64,000 bases of DNA. Origin: Pseudomonas sp. Seg1 (GTDB lineage: Bacteria > Pseudomonadota > Gammaproteobacteria > Pseudomonadales > Pseudomonadaceae). Positions 34,913 to 42,569 of this stretch are shown piece after piece. The translations under genes were made by a program, and so were the position numbers. The notes under the pieces were generated by a model. It was not told the origin of the DNA. It saw only the letters and a list, made by a program, of their open reading frames with translations, and did not search any database. The DNA lies in contig NZ_AP021903.1 in the NCBI RefSeq assembly GCF_018326005.1, positions 2,878,501 to 2,942,500 of the forward strand, in the 5' to 3' direction. Each line of letters opens with the position of its first letter. The stretch's first letter is position 1.

Positions 34913-35353
34913 ACGGATTGACCTCATGGCAGAACGTGAACAGCGCCCCCGTTTCCAGAGGTGCTGCGGCATCGGTCGCTTTTGAACGGCAGGTGGGGGG
35001 ACTGGGTCTGGCTTTTACCCGTTGCGCCGTACTGCTGGTCGTGTGGACCGGACTCAGGGGGCAGTTGCTGGCGATAGGCGCGGGTTGGTCCGGGTGGGTA
35101 TTAAGCGGACGGTCAAAGGAAGTCAGATCTCTCGGCTCTATACCACCAGATGGGCAAGGCGTTCGAGGAATCATTCTATAAGCGTAGGCGGTTTTGCAGC
35201 TCTCCGCCATATTCTTACAATCGAGCCGCTGGCGGGCGAAAGTCGCGTATCGAAGGCAGTTATCGGTCGTTTCCTGCCATTCCAGAACGGCCGCTATTGG
35301 CCGATAGTGGACATTTTGGCGTTTCAGGTAAATCCGGCAAGGAGAAAGGGCCA
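34913..35353. other. Gene-free region between divergent genes
   Basis: 440 bases without a supported gene. Open frames exist on both strands but read as low-complexity Arg/Pro or Gly sequence. A copy of the TTTNGGCC intergenic repeat (GCCGCTATTGGCCGATAGTGG within 35270-35318) is present near the right end; the ribosome site for the next small gene is GGAG at 35341-35344. Confidence 0.5.
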
Positions 35354-35539
35354 ATGGACTTCATTATCGATTTGATAGCTCATCGCATCGGCGTGTTTGT
35401 GCTGGGTTTGCTGAGTGGCGGCCGTTTCAAGGGTGAGAGTGGTTTTGCCTGGGGCTGGGCAGTTGTCGTCGGTGGACTGATTCTGCTATCTCCGTTTGCA
35501 GCAGTCATAGCTGTGCTCGTCTATACCAGTGCCCCCTGA
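35354..35539 (+). CDS. Small membrane protein
   Basis: A 61-residue protein with one or two membrane helices: MDFIIDLIAHRIGVFVLGLLSGG (amphipathic or first helix), a short loop, then WGWAVVVGGLILLSPFAAVIAVLVYTS. GGAG stands 9 bases upstream of the ATG. No family recognised. It lies between two copies of the intergenic repeat. Probably a real small gene, but function cannot be inferred. Confidence 0.6.
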   Translation: MDFIIDLIAHRIGVFVLGLLSGGRFKGESGFAWGWAVVVGGLILLSPFAAVIAVLVYTSAP

Positions 35540-35561
35540 TTTCATGTCTGTAATGGGTCAG

Positions 35562-35606
35562 AAGCTGCATTTCTCGAACGGTAGCTTTTGGCCGAAAGCA
35601 GTCACT
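35562..35606. repeat. Short intergenic repeat (TTTNGGCC family), copy d
   Basis: GGTAGCTTTTGGCCGAAAGC with the preceding CATTTCTCGAACG is a close relative of the copy at 35270-35318, which has CATTCCAGAACGGCCGC ahead of its core. Confidence 0.5.
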
Positions 35607-35674
35607 TGCGAAGTTCACAGACGTGGCGTTGTTCTGTGGCGACGGATAAACCAGTCGCCACAGAATGACCGCAA

Positions 35675-36037
35675 CTATCCAGCTACATCAACCTTATCCA
35701 AAGCACGATTCACCGCCAGCTCCTCAAGCATCACCACCTGCGCAATGCCCAGCAAAGTCTTGCGTATCGGCCCATCCACAAGCCCGGCAACATCACCGAG
35801 CATGACACTCGCCGAGGCCAACGATTCGCAGGCATTTGCCAGCAACGACTCAGCATCGGCCTCCGGATCAACCAGAAACATTGTGCTGGGTTTATACGGC
35901 GCAGCCATGATCGCCGCCGCTGGCTTGAGGTAATGGTCGAGGGCGCGTTCTGCCGCGTCGTGGAATTTCTTGGAATCGGGTGATTCGTAAGGGGAGGCCG
36001 GGTCGGTTTCCGGAGGGTCAGGCGTTTCTTTGCACAT
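35675..36037 (-). CDS. DUF6124 family protein
   Basis: Small soluble protein of 120 aa: a Pro-rich, acidic start (MCKETPDPPETDP), a helix (KKFHDAAERALDHYLK) and a conserved middle (MFLVDPEADAESLLANACESLASASVMLGDVAGLVDGPIRKTLLGIAQVV, in pieces) typical of the Pseudomonas DUF6124/DUF3077 group. Its function is unknown; these genes are usually multi-copy in fluorescent pseudomonads. AGGAAAAAGAAGAA precedes the start. It has a long, hairpin-rich leader (36063-36256) that looks conserved in design and could regulate it. Confidence 0.88.
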   Translation of the reverse strand: MCKETPDPPETDPASPYESPDSKKFHDAAERALDHYLKPAAAIMAAPYKPSTMFLVDPEADAESLLANACESLASASVMLGDVAGLVDGPIRKTLLGIAQVVMLEELAVNRALDKVDVAG

Positions 36038-36065
36038 TTCTTCTTTTTCCTGTTTGTGGCTGCCG

Positions 36066-36260
36066 CTCCGAGCTACTAAACAGGGGGTGGCAGCTGTACG
36101 CAGGTTAGTAGACCGGGGAAAAGAAGAAAGCCGGCGCGCCCGGGGGCGCCCTACGCACAGCCGCCATCAAATGCAGGTAAGGGATACCTGTCTCAGCGAC
36201 GCTTGTGCACTTTCATTTACCTCGGGCTACTAAACCCGATCACTGGGAATCAGTGACGGA
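36066..36260 (-). promoter_or_regulatory. Hairpin-rich leader of the DUF6124 gene
   Basis: Reading the minus strand towards the gene there are, in order: TCACTG-GGAAT-CAGTGA (36240-36256), CGGG-ctactaaa-CCCG (36223-36238), CAGGTA-AGGGA-TACCTG (36174-36190), a GGCGC/GCGCC stem (about 36133-36150) and a pair CTACTAA (36073-36079) with TTAGTAG (36105-36111). The heptamer-like CTACTAAAC occurs twice, in the first and last hairpins. Such packing of perfect small stems within 200 bases suggests a structured 5' RNA (riboregulator, protein-binding leader or attenuator). No strong poly-U run was seen. Confidence 0.5.
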
Positions 36261-36489
36261 GATCAAGTTACCGATGGCCCTCCAGGCGCACAAGCCGGCG
36301 GATTCTGGCGTAGTCGTAGGCAACGACGCAAGGTGTTGTAGCCTTCTGGGCGTAACGCGGCGTGTCATTTAAACGTTCCCCGGAATCCCTTAAACAAGCA
36401 CTGAATATCGCTGCCAAAAGCACGCTGTTAAAGTGCATTCCCGCCGCCAAGGTCGGTGCATGGGGTGAACGGTTTTCCGGAGTCGGGTG

Positions 36490-36939
36490 ATGGGTTTTTC
36501 TGCAACGATGTGGGAGTGGTTTGGCCAGGATGAGTACGGCCGAGTCTTTGCCGTGTGCGAGGGGCTTCTGGCTCTGCATTTTCTTGCCATGACGCCGGAA
36601 GAGCAGCGGGGGGCGATTCCGTACTGCCCGGCCTGTGAGACATGGTCGGAAGTGATGCTGCCGCTGGAAAGAACGCTGACAGCGTGCGCCGGTGCGTTGC
36701 CGATGGACATCAGAACGCGACTGCAAAGTCTGTGGGAGCAATGTAATGGTCTGACGGAAGCGGCTTTTCACTGTGATGACTGGTTCATGTTTGATCATGC
36801 GCAATGGCAGCCGCTCAGAGTCGCGGCTGAAGAGTTGAAGCAACTGATGGAGTGGCAGGACATCGAGCCGTTTCGGGAGGAGTTGCTGGAGGATTGCCGC
36901 AATGCCATTCGCGGCATCAAGCGTCCAGTGACCGAGTAA
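36490..36939 (+). CDS. Hypothetical protein
   Basis: Soluble, mildly acidic helical protein of 149 aa (MGFSATMWEWFGQDEYGRVFAV...). GGAG at 36478-36481 fits the ATG at 36490; a GTG one codon upstream is equally possible. It has four Cys, two in YCPACE, which could bind a metal. No family recognised. A reading of 191 codons on the opposite strand overlaps it but is more basic and lacks a ribosome site, so the plus strand is preferred. Confidence 0.6.
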   Translation: MGFSATMWEWFGQDEYGRVFAVCEGLLALHFLAMTPEEQRGAIPYCPACETWSEVMLPLERTLTACAGALPMDIRTRLQSLWEQCNGLTEAAFHCDDWFMFDHAQWQPLRVAAEELKQLMEWQDIEPFREELLEDCRNAIRGIKRPVTE

Positions 36940-37078
36940 GCCTCAGCAGAAAGAGGCGCACGGATGGTGGCGTGCTTGAACTGCGCATTCCTCATGGGAA
37001 TGCACCACATAAAATCAATGCATTTTTCTTATCCCGCCCCTCGGCGTACCTTGCTGCAAAGCCAAGGAGAATCGCCCA

Positions 37079-37795
37079 TTGAACGCATCCACCCCGACAC
37101 CTGCCGATAAATTCGACGCCTCCCGCGCCAACGAATACGCCAGACAAAGCCGCATCGCCCTGGCCGGATACGACGCCTGCCACGATCTCGCGGCGTGCAT
37201 GTTGGCCGCCCAACTCGGCCACTCGCCCTCGGCAAACGTGTTGGTGGTCGGCGCTGGCGGTACGGCGCAGGAAATCATTGCGATGGCGTCGCTGGAGGCG
37301 GACTGGCACTTCACGGCGGTGGATCCTTCCGAGCCGATGCTGGACGCCGCGACGCAGCATTTGCAGGCCCATGGTTTGCAACATAGAACGACGGTGCGGC
37401 TTGGGCTGGTCGACGACTTGCCGGCGGATGAGGTGTTCGACGCGGCTACGTTGATCGGTGTGCTGCATCATCTGAATGGCGATGAGCCCAAACGAGCCAT
37501 TTTGCGGTCCATTCAGGCTCGTCTCAAACCCGGCGCTCCTTTGATCGTTGCGGGCAATCATTACGCCTACGCCAGCCAACCGTTGTTGCTGGCGGCGTGG
37601 GGGCAGCGCTGGCGGCAGCAGGGTGCCAGTGCGGAGGAGATGAGTGCCAAGCTTGGCAAGATTCTGCAAGGTGCGGATCCGCCGCATTCCGAAGCGGCGG
37701 TTCAAACGCTGTTGCGTGAGGCGGGGTTTGGCGAGGCGACCCGGTTTTTCAGCAGTCTTTTTTGGGGAGCGTGGCTGACGTGTAAAAGGGACTGA
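37079..37795 (+). CDS. Class I SAM-dependent methyltransferase
   Basis: Methyltransferase of 238 aa with a Rossmann-like fold: motif I NVLVVGAGGTAQEI (binds SAM), the acidic end of strand 2 FTAVDPSEPMLDAA, VDDLPADEVFDAATLIGVLHHL (motif II/III) and a C-terminal tail. The TTG start at 37079 is supported by AAGGAG 8 bases upstream; no better start lies within 100 bases. The substrate is unknown. A 38-codon gene and two membrane proteins follow on the same strand. Confidence 0.88.
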   Translation: MNASTPTPADKFDASRANEYARQSRIALAGYDACHDLAACMLAAQLGHSPSANVLVVGAGGTAQEIIAMASLEADWHFTAVDPSEPMLDAATQHLQAHGLQHRTTVRLGLVDDLPADEVFDAATLIGVLHHLNGDEPKRAILRSIQARLKPGAPLIVAGNHYAYASQPLLLAAWGQRWRQQGASAEEMSAKLGKILQGADPPHSEAAVQTLLREAGFGEATRFFSSLFWGAWLTCKRD

Positions 37796-37862
37796 GCGGA
37801 TGGTGTATCCTCTGCGCCGCACTCCCGGGACAGGATTCTCCCGGGACTAACAAGGATGATTG

Positions 37863-37979
37863 ATGAGTGAATATGGAAGTGTGCTTATTCCCGCCATACC
37901 CGAACCTCCACGAGATGAAAGAATTCACGCCGGTGAGACCACCGAATTGCGTGCTGTTTTCGCTGGTCGGAGTATTTAA
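37863..37979 (+). CDS. Small peptide, 38 residues
   Basis: Short open frame MSEYGSVLIPAIPEPPRDER..., stop at 37977-37979, with AAGGA 6 bases before the ATG. It lies 67 bases after the methyltransferase and 6 bases before the next gene, so it may be translated together with that membrane protein. It could also be a leader peptide or a truncated N-terminus of a larger gene. An upstream GC-rich double motif (TCCCGGGA at 37824 and 37841) may be a terminator for the methyltransferase. Confidence 0.4.
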   Translation: MSEYGSVLIPAIPEPPRDERIHAGETTELRAVFAGRSI

Positions 37980-37985
37980 GTCGTC

Positions 37986-38546
37986 ATGATGCGTTTCCTG
38001 AAATCGACAGCCCATATTCTGCTCTGCACGATTCAATACCTGGCCTGGGTTTTGATTAAGTTGGTGTTGGGTATCGCCGCAATACTGGCTTTGATTGTAG
38101 TTGTTCTCTACGCAACGGCTGATTCAACGGATCCCGAAATGGTGCCTCGGCTGGATACTCTGGTCACTGCATTTAACGGATATGGAATTTCTTATTATCA
38201 GGACCAGGACTGGTGCGAGAGTGTACGTGTCGAGTCGGCGGAGTATGCCAACTCGACCGCCTCGACTTGTGGAGTCGGCGACGAGAAAACGCCGTTTGAT
38301 GAATCAGGCACGGCGCTTTTTGCCAAAGCCAGGGAGGCGGCGAGAAAAGCAAAAATAGCCCCTATAAGGCTCAGCGTTGAGTCCGCGCAAGGCCGTGTGT
38401 CGTTCGCACAAATCCATCTTTCTTGCTTTCTTTGTTACGCATCTTATGTCTATTCACCGCTCGCGAAATACCAGCCTGACGAGGCAGAAAAAGCCATTGT
38501 CACTGAGATGGGCGGGGGTTGGTATTACGTGACGACAGGCATTTGA
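37986..38546 (+). CDS. Membrane-anchored hypothetical protein
   Basis: Protein of 186 aa with one long N-terminal hydrophobic stretch (HILLCTIQYLAWVLIKLVLGIAAILALIVVVLY, in two pieces) and a soluble domain predicted outside the cytoplasm. The domain has paired Cys (ESVRVESAEY...STCGVG; SCFLCYASY) suggesting a disulfide. AT-rich relative to neighbours. No family recognised. Probably co-transcribed with the next small membrane protein. Confidence 0.65.
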   Translation: MMRFLKSTAHILLCTIQYLAWVLIKLVLGIAAILALIVVVLYATADSTDPEMVPRLDTLVTAFNGYGISYYQDQDWCESVRVESAEYANSTASTCGVGDEKTPFDESGTALFAKAREAARKAKIAPIRLSVESAQGRVSFAQIHLSCFLCYASYVYSPLAKYQPDEAEKAIVTEMGGGWYYVTTGI

Positions 38547-38604
38547 TGCGCTCGATGAGCACATTTTTCGAATTTTTATATGTTTAGCTACTCAGGTCCC
38601 GAAA

Positions 38605-38925
38605 ATGAAAAATATGAAACTGTCAGTTGGTGTGCGGAACTTTTTGCTATGGATTTTTATGCTGTTGTTTATAGTCGCTACCAACACTTTGATCTATCTT
38701 TCGTCGCTTCTGGATTTCGGTGATGGTTCGCAGCTTATATTTGTCTTCAGTATTTATCTTCTTGTCTACGTGGTGTTTCTGATTTTATTAGTGTGGGCGT
38801 GGCAGTTTTTGCACAGACTACTGGCGCTTAAACCACTGCCGGGGCAGAAGATCCTCGTCACTTATGAGGTGACTTTTGACGAGTACGAAAAGCTCAAAAA
38901 TTACTTGGCAGAGATCAGAGCCTGA
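38605..38925 (+). CDS. Small two-helix membrane protein
   Basis: Protein of 106 aa: two membrane helices (FLLWIFMLLFIVATNTLIYL; LIFVFSIYLLVYVVFLILLV) and a cytoplasmic tail (KPLPGQKILVTYEVTFDEYEKL). AT-rich, 58 bases downstream of the previous membrane protein. No family recognised; the pair may form one complex. Confidence 0.65.
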   Translation: MKNMKLSVGVRNFLLWIFMLLFIVATNTLIYLSSLLDFGDGSQLIFVFSIYLLVYVVFLILLVWAWQFLHRLLALKPLPGQKILVTYEVTFDEYEKLKNYLAEIRA

Positions 38926-39050
38926 AAGCAGTACTTGAGTGAGCGAGTACGCTGTGTCAGCTAATAAACGCTGGTCGACGGCAAGGAGGAAAGTGGTTAC
39001 GGATACTCAATCAGCTTTAATCGAACCGATCATAAAAGGAGCTTCCGTTC

Positions 39051-39743
39051 ATGCCCGCGCCACGCAATCGACCCGTCCAGGCAGCGGCGAAATCCGTTCT
39101 CGCCCAACTCGTTGATCACATCACCCCAGGCTCTACAGAAGCCTCTATCGCGAAGTTCGCCGCCGACCGACTGGCGCACGCGGGGTACCCGCATACCTGG
39201 TACTACGATTGCCCGGCCTTCGTACTTTTGGGGTCGCGTAGCCTGCTTTCAGTGTCCGGCCGCGATTATCAGCCCAGTGAAGAAAAGGTCGGCTTATATA
39301 ACCTGATAACCGTCGATCTCAGCCCGCGATCAGGCGATATCTGGGGTGATTGTGCTCGTTCGTTTTACGTTGAAGATGGAGTGTGTCGAACGGTGCCGGT
39401 GGGTGAGGAGTTCACTGGTGGATACGCGGTGCAACAGCGCTTGCATGCGCACATGCTGCAATTTGTTCGTCCTGAAACCACGTTTAACGACTTGTATGAG
39501 TGGGCTAATGAGGCTGTTCTCGATATCGGTTGCGAGAATCTGGACTTCCTTGGCAACGTCGGTCACAGCATCTGCGAGCGACGGGAGCAAAGGCTCTACA
39601 TTGAATCGGGTAATCACCGGCAACTGGGTGAGGTGTCCTGTTTCACGTTCGAACCGCATGTCCGTTTGCACGGCGGTCAGTGGGGTTACAAGCATGAAAA
39701 CATCTACTACTTCGACGAGGACGGTGCGCCCTGTGAACTGTAG
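39051..39743 (+). CDS. M24-family metallopeptidase-like protein
   Basis: Protein of 230 aa with the creatinase/aminopeptidase P pita-bread fold: LYNLITVDLSPRSGDIWGDCARSFYVEDG supplies the two metal-binding Asp of the family (VDLS and WGDCARSF), FLGNVGHSICER the catalytic His and the late CFTFEPHVRL the metal-binding Glu. Its small size, missing the N-terminal creatinase domain, fits stand-alone M24 proteins of the Xaa-Pro peptidase family. Substrate unknown. Confidence 0.85.
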   Translation: MPAPRNRPVQAAAKSVLAQLVDHITPGSTEASIAKFAADRLAHAGYPHTWYYDCPAFVLLGSRSLLSVSGRDYQPSEEKVGLYNLITVDLSPRSGDIWGDCARSFYVEDGVCRTVPVGEEFTGGYAVQQRLHAHMLQFVRPETTFNDLYEWANEAVLDIGCENLDFLGNVGHSICERREQRLYIESGNHRQLGEVSCFTFEPHVRLHGGQWGYKHENIYYFDEDGAPCEL

Positions 39744-39757
39744 GGCAGATACCTGAA

Positions 39758-39916
39758 TCAGCTCTCGGACGAAACCACCGACTCCGAACTAGCCTCGGCT
39801 TCCAGTTTCGCGCGCTCGGCCTTGCTGATGTATTTAGGCTTTTTCGGGGCCAGTTTTGCGTTGGCCTTTTTGGCTTTTTCCTTGAACAACTGCTGCAGTT
39901 TTTTCTGACGATTCAT
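39758..39916 (-). CDS. DUF2986 family small basic protein
   Basis: Very basic 52-residue protein (MNRQKKLQQLFKEKAKKANA...) with the pattern KKPKYISKAERAKLE characteristic of DUF2986. Function is unknown; such proteins look like RNA or ribosome-associated small proteins. Its stop lies 15 bases beyond the stop of the M24 gene, so the two are convergent. Confidence 0.82.
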   Translation of the reverse strand: MNRQKKLQQLFKEKAKKANAKLAPKKPKYISKAERAKLEAEASSESVVSSES

Positions 39917-39968
39917 GTTTTTTCACTCGATGTATTAGTGGCGGAGGGCAGTGGTTCAAGCCAATAGT

Positions 39969-40295
39969 CTAGGTGTTGAGGTAGGGCGTCACGGTGTCTT
40001 CGAGGATGCTCATCAACTCAGGATCCATGTAGCGATAGTCATCCGGAATATCCAGCGTGTGGATCGGCTTGTACTCAAGTAACCGGGCGTATTCGGCCTG
40101 CAAGCGATTCAAGTGTTTGCGTTCCATGACGAAGATGACATCGGCCCAGCGGATATCCGCCGGGCCGACCGGTTTGCGTGCATTGGGGCTGGTGGCGGCC
40201 GAGCGGGCGTCGAAGCCGGGGCAGCGGCGCCAGATGGCTTCCGCCGTGGGGCTGCGCCACTGGTTGCGGCTGCAGATGAACAGGAGATTGGTCAC
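39969..40295 (-). CDS. Low-molecular-weight protein-tyrosine-phosphatase-like protein
   Basis: Small protein of 108 aa with the LMW-PTP active loop at the N-terminus: LLFICSRNQWRSPTAE, CX5R with Cys8 and Arg14. The general-acid Asp is likely in IPDDYRYMDPEL. At 108 aa it is shorter than the usual 140-160 aa of LMW-PTP, as in the compact subgroup of such proteins often seen in pseudomonads. It overlaps the upstream 64-codon gene by 4 bases. Substrate unknown; a second, unrelated tyrosine-phosphatase-type gene is at the right edge. Confidence 0.88.
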   Translation of the reverse strand: MTNLLFICSRNQWRSPTAEAIWRRCPGFDARSAATSPNARKPVGPADIRWADVIFVMERKHLNRLQAEYARLLEYKPIHTLDIPDDYRYMDPELMSILEDTVTPYLNT

Positions 40296-40486
40296 TCTTG
40301 ATCCAACAATTGGCGCGTGGTGCGGATGGGATAGGGCATGCCGAGCTGGCGTGCCCTGACCAGCTTGTCAGAACGGGTGTATATCAACTTCCAGTTCTTT
40401 TCCGGCTTGAACTTCAGCGGATCGGCCGCTTTGCCATTGCCGCATTTACGGGCCTGTTTACGTCGCCAAGCGCGGGTTCTTTGCAT
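40292..40486 (-). CDS. Small basic protein coupled to the phosphatase gene
   Basis: Protein of 64 residues, rich in Arg/Lys (MQRTRAWRRKQARKCGNGKA...), no signal or membrane segment. It overlaps the phosphatase start by 4 bases, hence translationally coupled. It may be its partner or a nucleic-acid-binding protein. No family recognised. Confidence 0.6.
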   Translation of the reverse strand: MQRTRAWRRKQARKCGNGKAADPLKFKPEKNWKLIYTRSDKLVRARQLGMPYPIRTTRQLLDQE

Positions 40487-40621
40487 GATTGTTTCCTCGT
40501 GAGTACCGGGTTCAGCAGCCGCGGTAATACGAGTTGCGGGTATGTTAAGCGTGAATCGGGGCCGTGACTAGTTGCTGAGTTCTTCGCGTTTGGCATGCGC
40601 AGCAAAAACACCGCCATTCCC

Positions 40622-41530
40622 TCACATCGAAATAAAGTCCCGAACAGCCTTGATTGTCGGCGCCGGCGCTTCCTCCATCAACCAATGCCCCGCACCCGGA
40701 ATCACCACTTCAGTGACCTTGTCCGCGGCGTTGCGCATGACGATCGCTTCGTTGTTGCCGAAGGATTTCTCACCGCCCACGGCCAGCACTGGCATGGTCA
40801 GGCGCTTTTGCAGTACGGGTTCGTTGTCGGTCGCGTCCTGGCGAATGCTGCGGAACTGCGCGAACGCCGCGTGCATGGCGCCGGGGCGCGCATAAAGTTT
40901 GGCGTAATGCTGGCGGGTGTCTTCGTCGATTTTCGCCGGGGTGCCGGCGAATTCATTCCAGAAACGGTCGAGGTAGATGCGCTCGCGTCCGGCCACCAGA
41001 CGCTCCATGTCAGCGCCGCCGAAGTCGAAGTGCCAGAGCATCGGCGAGCGCACGATGTCGTTCCACGGCGTGATCCCCGGGACCGGCGCGTCCATGACCA
41101 CCAGACGCTCGGTCCGCTCTGGATAGCGGGCGGCATAGGCGAAGGCGACCATGGTGCCGATGTCGTGGCCGATGACCACCGAGTGCTCGATTTTCAGGGC
41201 GCTCAAGACCGCGCGAATGTCACCGGCCTGAGTCTTCTTGTTGTAGCCAGTTTCAGGGATCGACGACAAACCCATGCCACGCAGGTCGGGCACCACCACC
41301 GTATGATCACGCGCCAGATCCGCTGCCAGCGGTGCCCACATGTCGCCGGTATCGCCGAAGCCATGCAACAGCACCACGGCCGGGCCTTTGCCACCGACGC
41401 GCACGTGCATTGTCGCGCCGTCGACGGGGATCTCTTGAACCCGGAACACCGCAGGAAATGGAGTGATGTCAGCATGGGCCGCAAAGCTCAGGGCGAGCAG
41501 GCTCAGGGCGGTCAACAGAGAGCGAGTCAT
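40622..41530 (-). CDS. Secreted alpha/beta hydrolase
   Basis: Exported hydrolase of 302 aa. Sec signal ending at FAAHADI. Alpha/beta-hydrolase landmarks: oxyanion region VVLLHGFGDTGDMW, the nucleophile elbow VIGHDIGTM (Asp nucleophile, GHDIG, as in epoxide hydrolases and haloalkane dehalogenases), and the late PGAGHWLMEE with the catalytic His. An Asp nucleophile together with DAPVPG points to epoxide hydrolase or fluoroacetate-dehalogenase-like activity. Substrate unknown. Confidence 0.88.
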   Translation of the reverse strand: MTRSLLTALSLLALSFAAHADITPFPAVFRVQEIPVDGATMHVRVGGKGPAVVLLHGFGDTGDMWAPLAADLARDHTVVVPDLRGMGLSSIPETGYNKKTQAGDIRAVLSALKIEHSVVIGHDIGTMVAFAYAARYPERTERLVVMDAPVPGITPWNDIVRSPMLWHFDFGGADMERLVAGRERIYLDRFWNEFAGTPAKIDEDTRQHYAKLYARPGAMHAAFAQFRSIRQDATDNEPVLQKRLTMPVLAVGGEKSFGNNEAIVMRNAADKVTEVVIPGAGHWLMEEAPAPTIKAVRDFISM

Positions 41531-41597
41531 GTCGGTGTCTCCAATCAGACGAGCGCAGGAAGTAAGCGCGCTCGATCAGCGTAGTCGAATTGGAGAG

Positions 41598-42026
41598 CTA
41601 GCCTTGATGATTGCCCGGGCAGTCTGACGGTGTGGTGCCGATCTGGATCATGCCGACGTACACGGTGCTTGAAGGGCCATAACCCCAGATTAGTGGTCCG
41701 CCATAAGCCACCAGATCATAGATTTCGCTCTCGCCGAGCAACTGGCCATTGCGATTGTCGTACAAACGAAAAAACGCCGGGCTCTCCCAACTGACGAACC
41801 ACGTCCGATCCTGCAGATCGTCCGGGTGGAACTGAGGATGAAAGGAATTGAACAACAGCCAATGGGGTCTGAACTGCTGGACACGCACGCAGCCGTCGGG
41901 GCTGATATCCGCGGCCCCGTCCGGCTTGGCGAGCGCTCTTTCCCACCAGTCTGAGGCCGTCCATAGCCCGGCGTAGAACAGCAATAAACCGAAGACGATC
42001 AGGGCGAGTCGTTTTTGCCTGCTCAT
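41598..42026 (-). CDS. Hypothetical membrane-anchored protein, paralogue of the gene at 61350
   Basis: Protein of 142 aa with an N-terminal membrane anchor (RLALIVFGLLLFYAGLWTAS) and an extracytoplasmic domain whose motifs SPDGCVRVQQF, FFRLYDNRNGQLLGESEIYDLVA and GGPLIWG recur in the 148-aa protein at 61350-61796. No family name known to me. It overlaps the GNAT gene by 4 bases and is probably translated with it. Cys pairs may form a disulfide. Confidence 0.72.
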   Translation of the reverse strand: MSRQKRLALIVFGLLLFYAGLWTASDWWERALAKPDGAADISPDGCVRVQQFRPHWLLFNSFHPQFHPDDLQDRTWFVSWESPAFFRLYDNRNGQLLGESEIYDLVAYGGPLIWGYGPSSTVYVGMIQIGTTPSDCPGNHQG

Positions 42027-42508
42027 GCCAGACGCATACCCATTTCGACTGCGCGATGCTCGAAGCCGAACTCCGCATACATACGCGCCGCGCGTTCATT
42101 GAACGGCCACACCGTCAGGCGCAAGTCCTGAGCGTCATGCTCGATGCCCCAATCCTTGACCCTTTGCATCAGCGCCCGACCAATGCCTTTGCCGGAAAAA
42201 CGCTCCGCCACGCACACCGAGCCGATGCGCACGACATTCTGCGGTTGCATCAGCGGCCCGGCGCTTGCCGAAAGATTGGCGGTAATGAAGGCCGCCGGCT
42301 GATCACCGACGTGGGCAATGAAAGCGACCTGATTCGGCTTCTCGAACACCCCCGACCAGTGCGGCAGGTCGCGGGAAAAGTCTTCGGTGGGCGCGGCGTA
42401 GATATCGGGACGGGCGGCGTGGTGCACAGCGTTTAGCAACTGACCCAACTCGCAAAAGGTCAGTGCGTCTTCGGCGGTGGCGAGCCGGTAAGTGATGGTG
42501 TCATCCAT
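42023..42508 (-). CDS. GNAT-family N-acetyltransferase
   Basis: Acetyltransferase of 161 aa. The start at 42508 gives MDDTITYRLATAEDAL, the normal first strand of the fold. Acetyl-CoA-binding motif A is VCVAERFSGKGIGRALMQRV, with RIGSVCVAE before it, followed by the motif B segment LTVWPFNERAARMYAEFGFEH. Substrate unknown. It is 4 bases from the next gene start and 61 bases after the glyoxalase gene. Confidence 0.9.
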   Translation of the reverse strand: MDDTITYRLATAEDALTFCELGQLLNAVHHAARPDIYAAPTEDFSRDLPHWSGVFEKPNQVAFIAHVGDQPAAFITANLSASAGPLMQPQNVVRIGSVCVAERFSGKGIGRALMQRVKDWGIEHDAQDLRLTVWPFNERAARMYAEFGFEHRAVEMGMRLA

Positions 42509-42569
42509 GATGGATATTTTCCTTGAGAGTGTTGAGTGGCCGCAGTGAGAACTGGGCAATGGCGTGCCT

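Noticed and set aside
34764..35354. Minus-strand 196-codon frame
   Set aside because: It overlaps the flavin oxidoreductase start and reads as Pro/Ser/Arg-rich; no motif.
36268..36843. Minus-strand 191-codon frame
   Set aside because: Overlaps a better supported plus-strand gene with a ribosome site and covers part of the structured leader.
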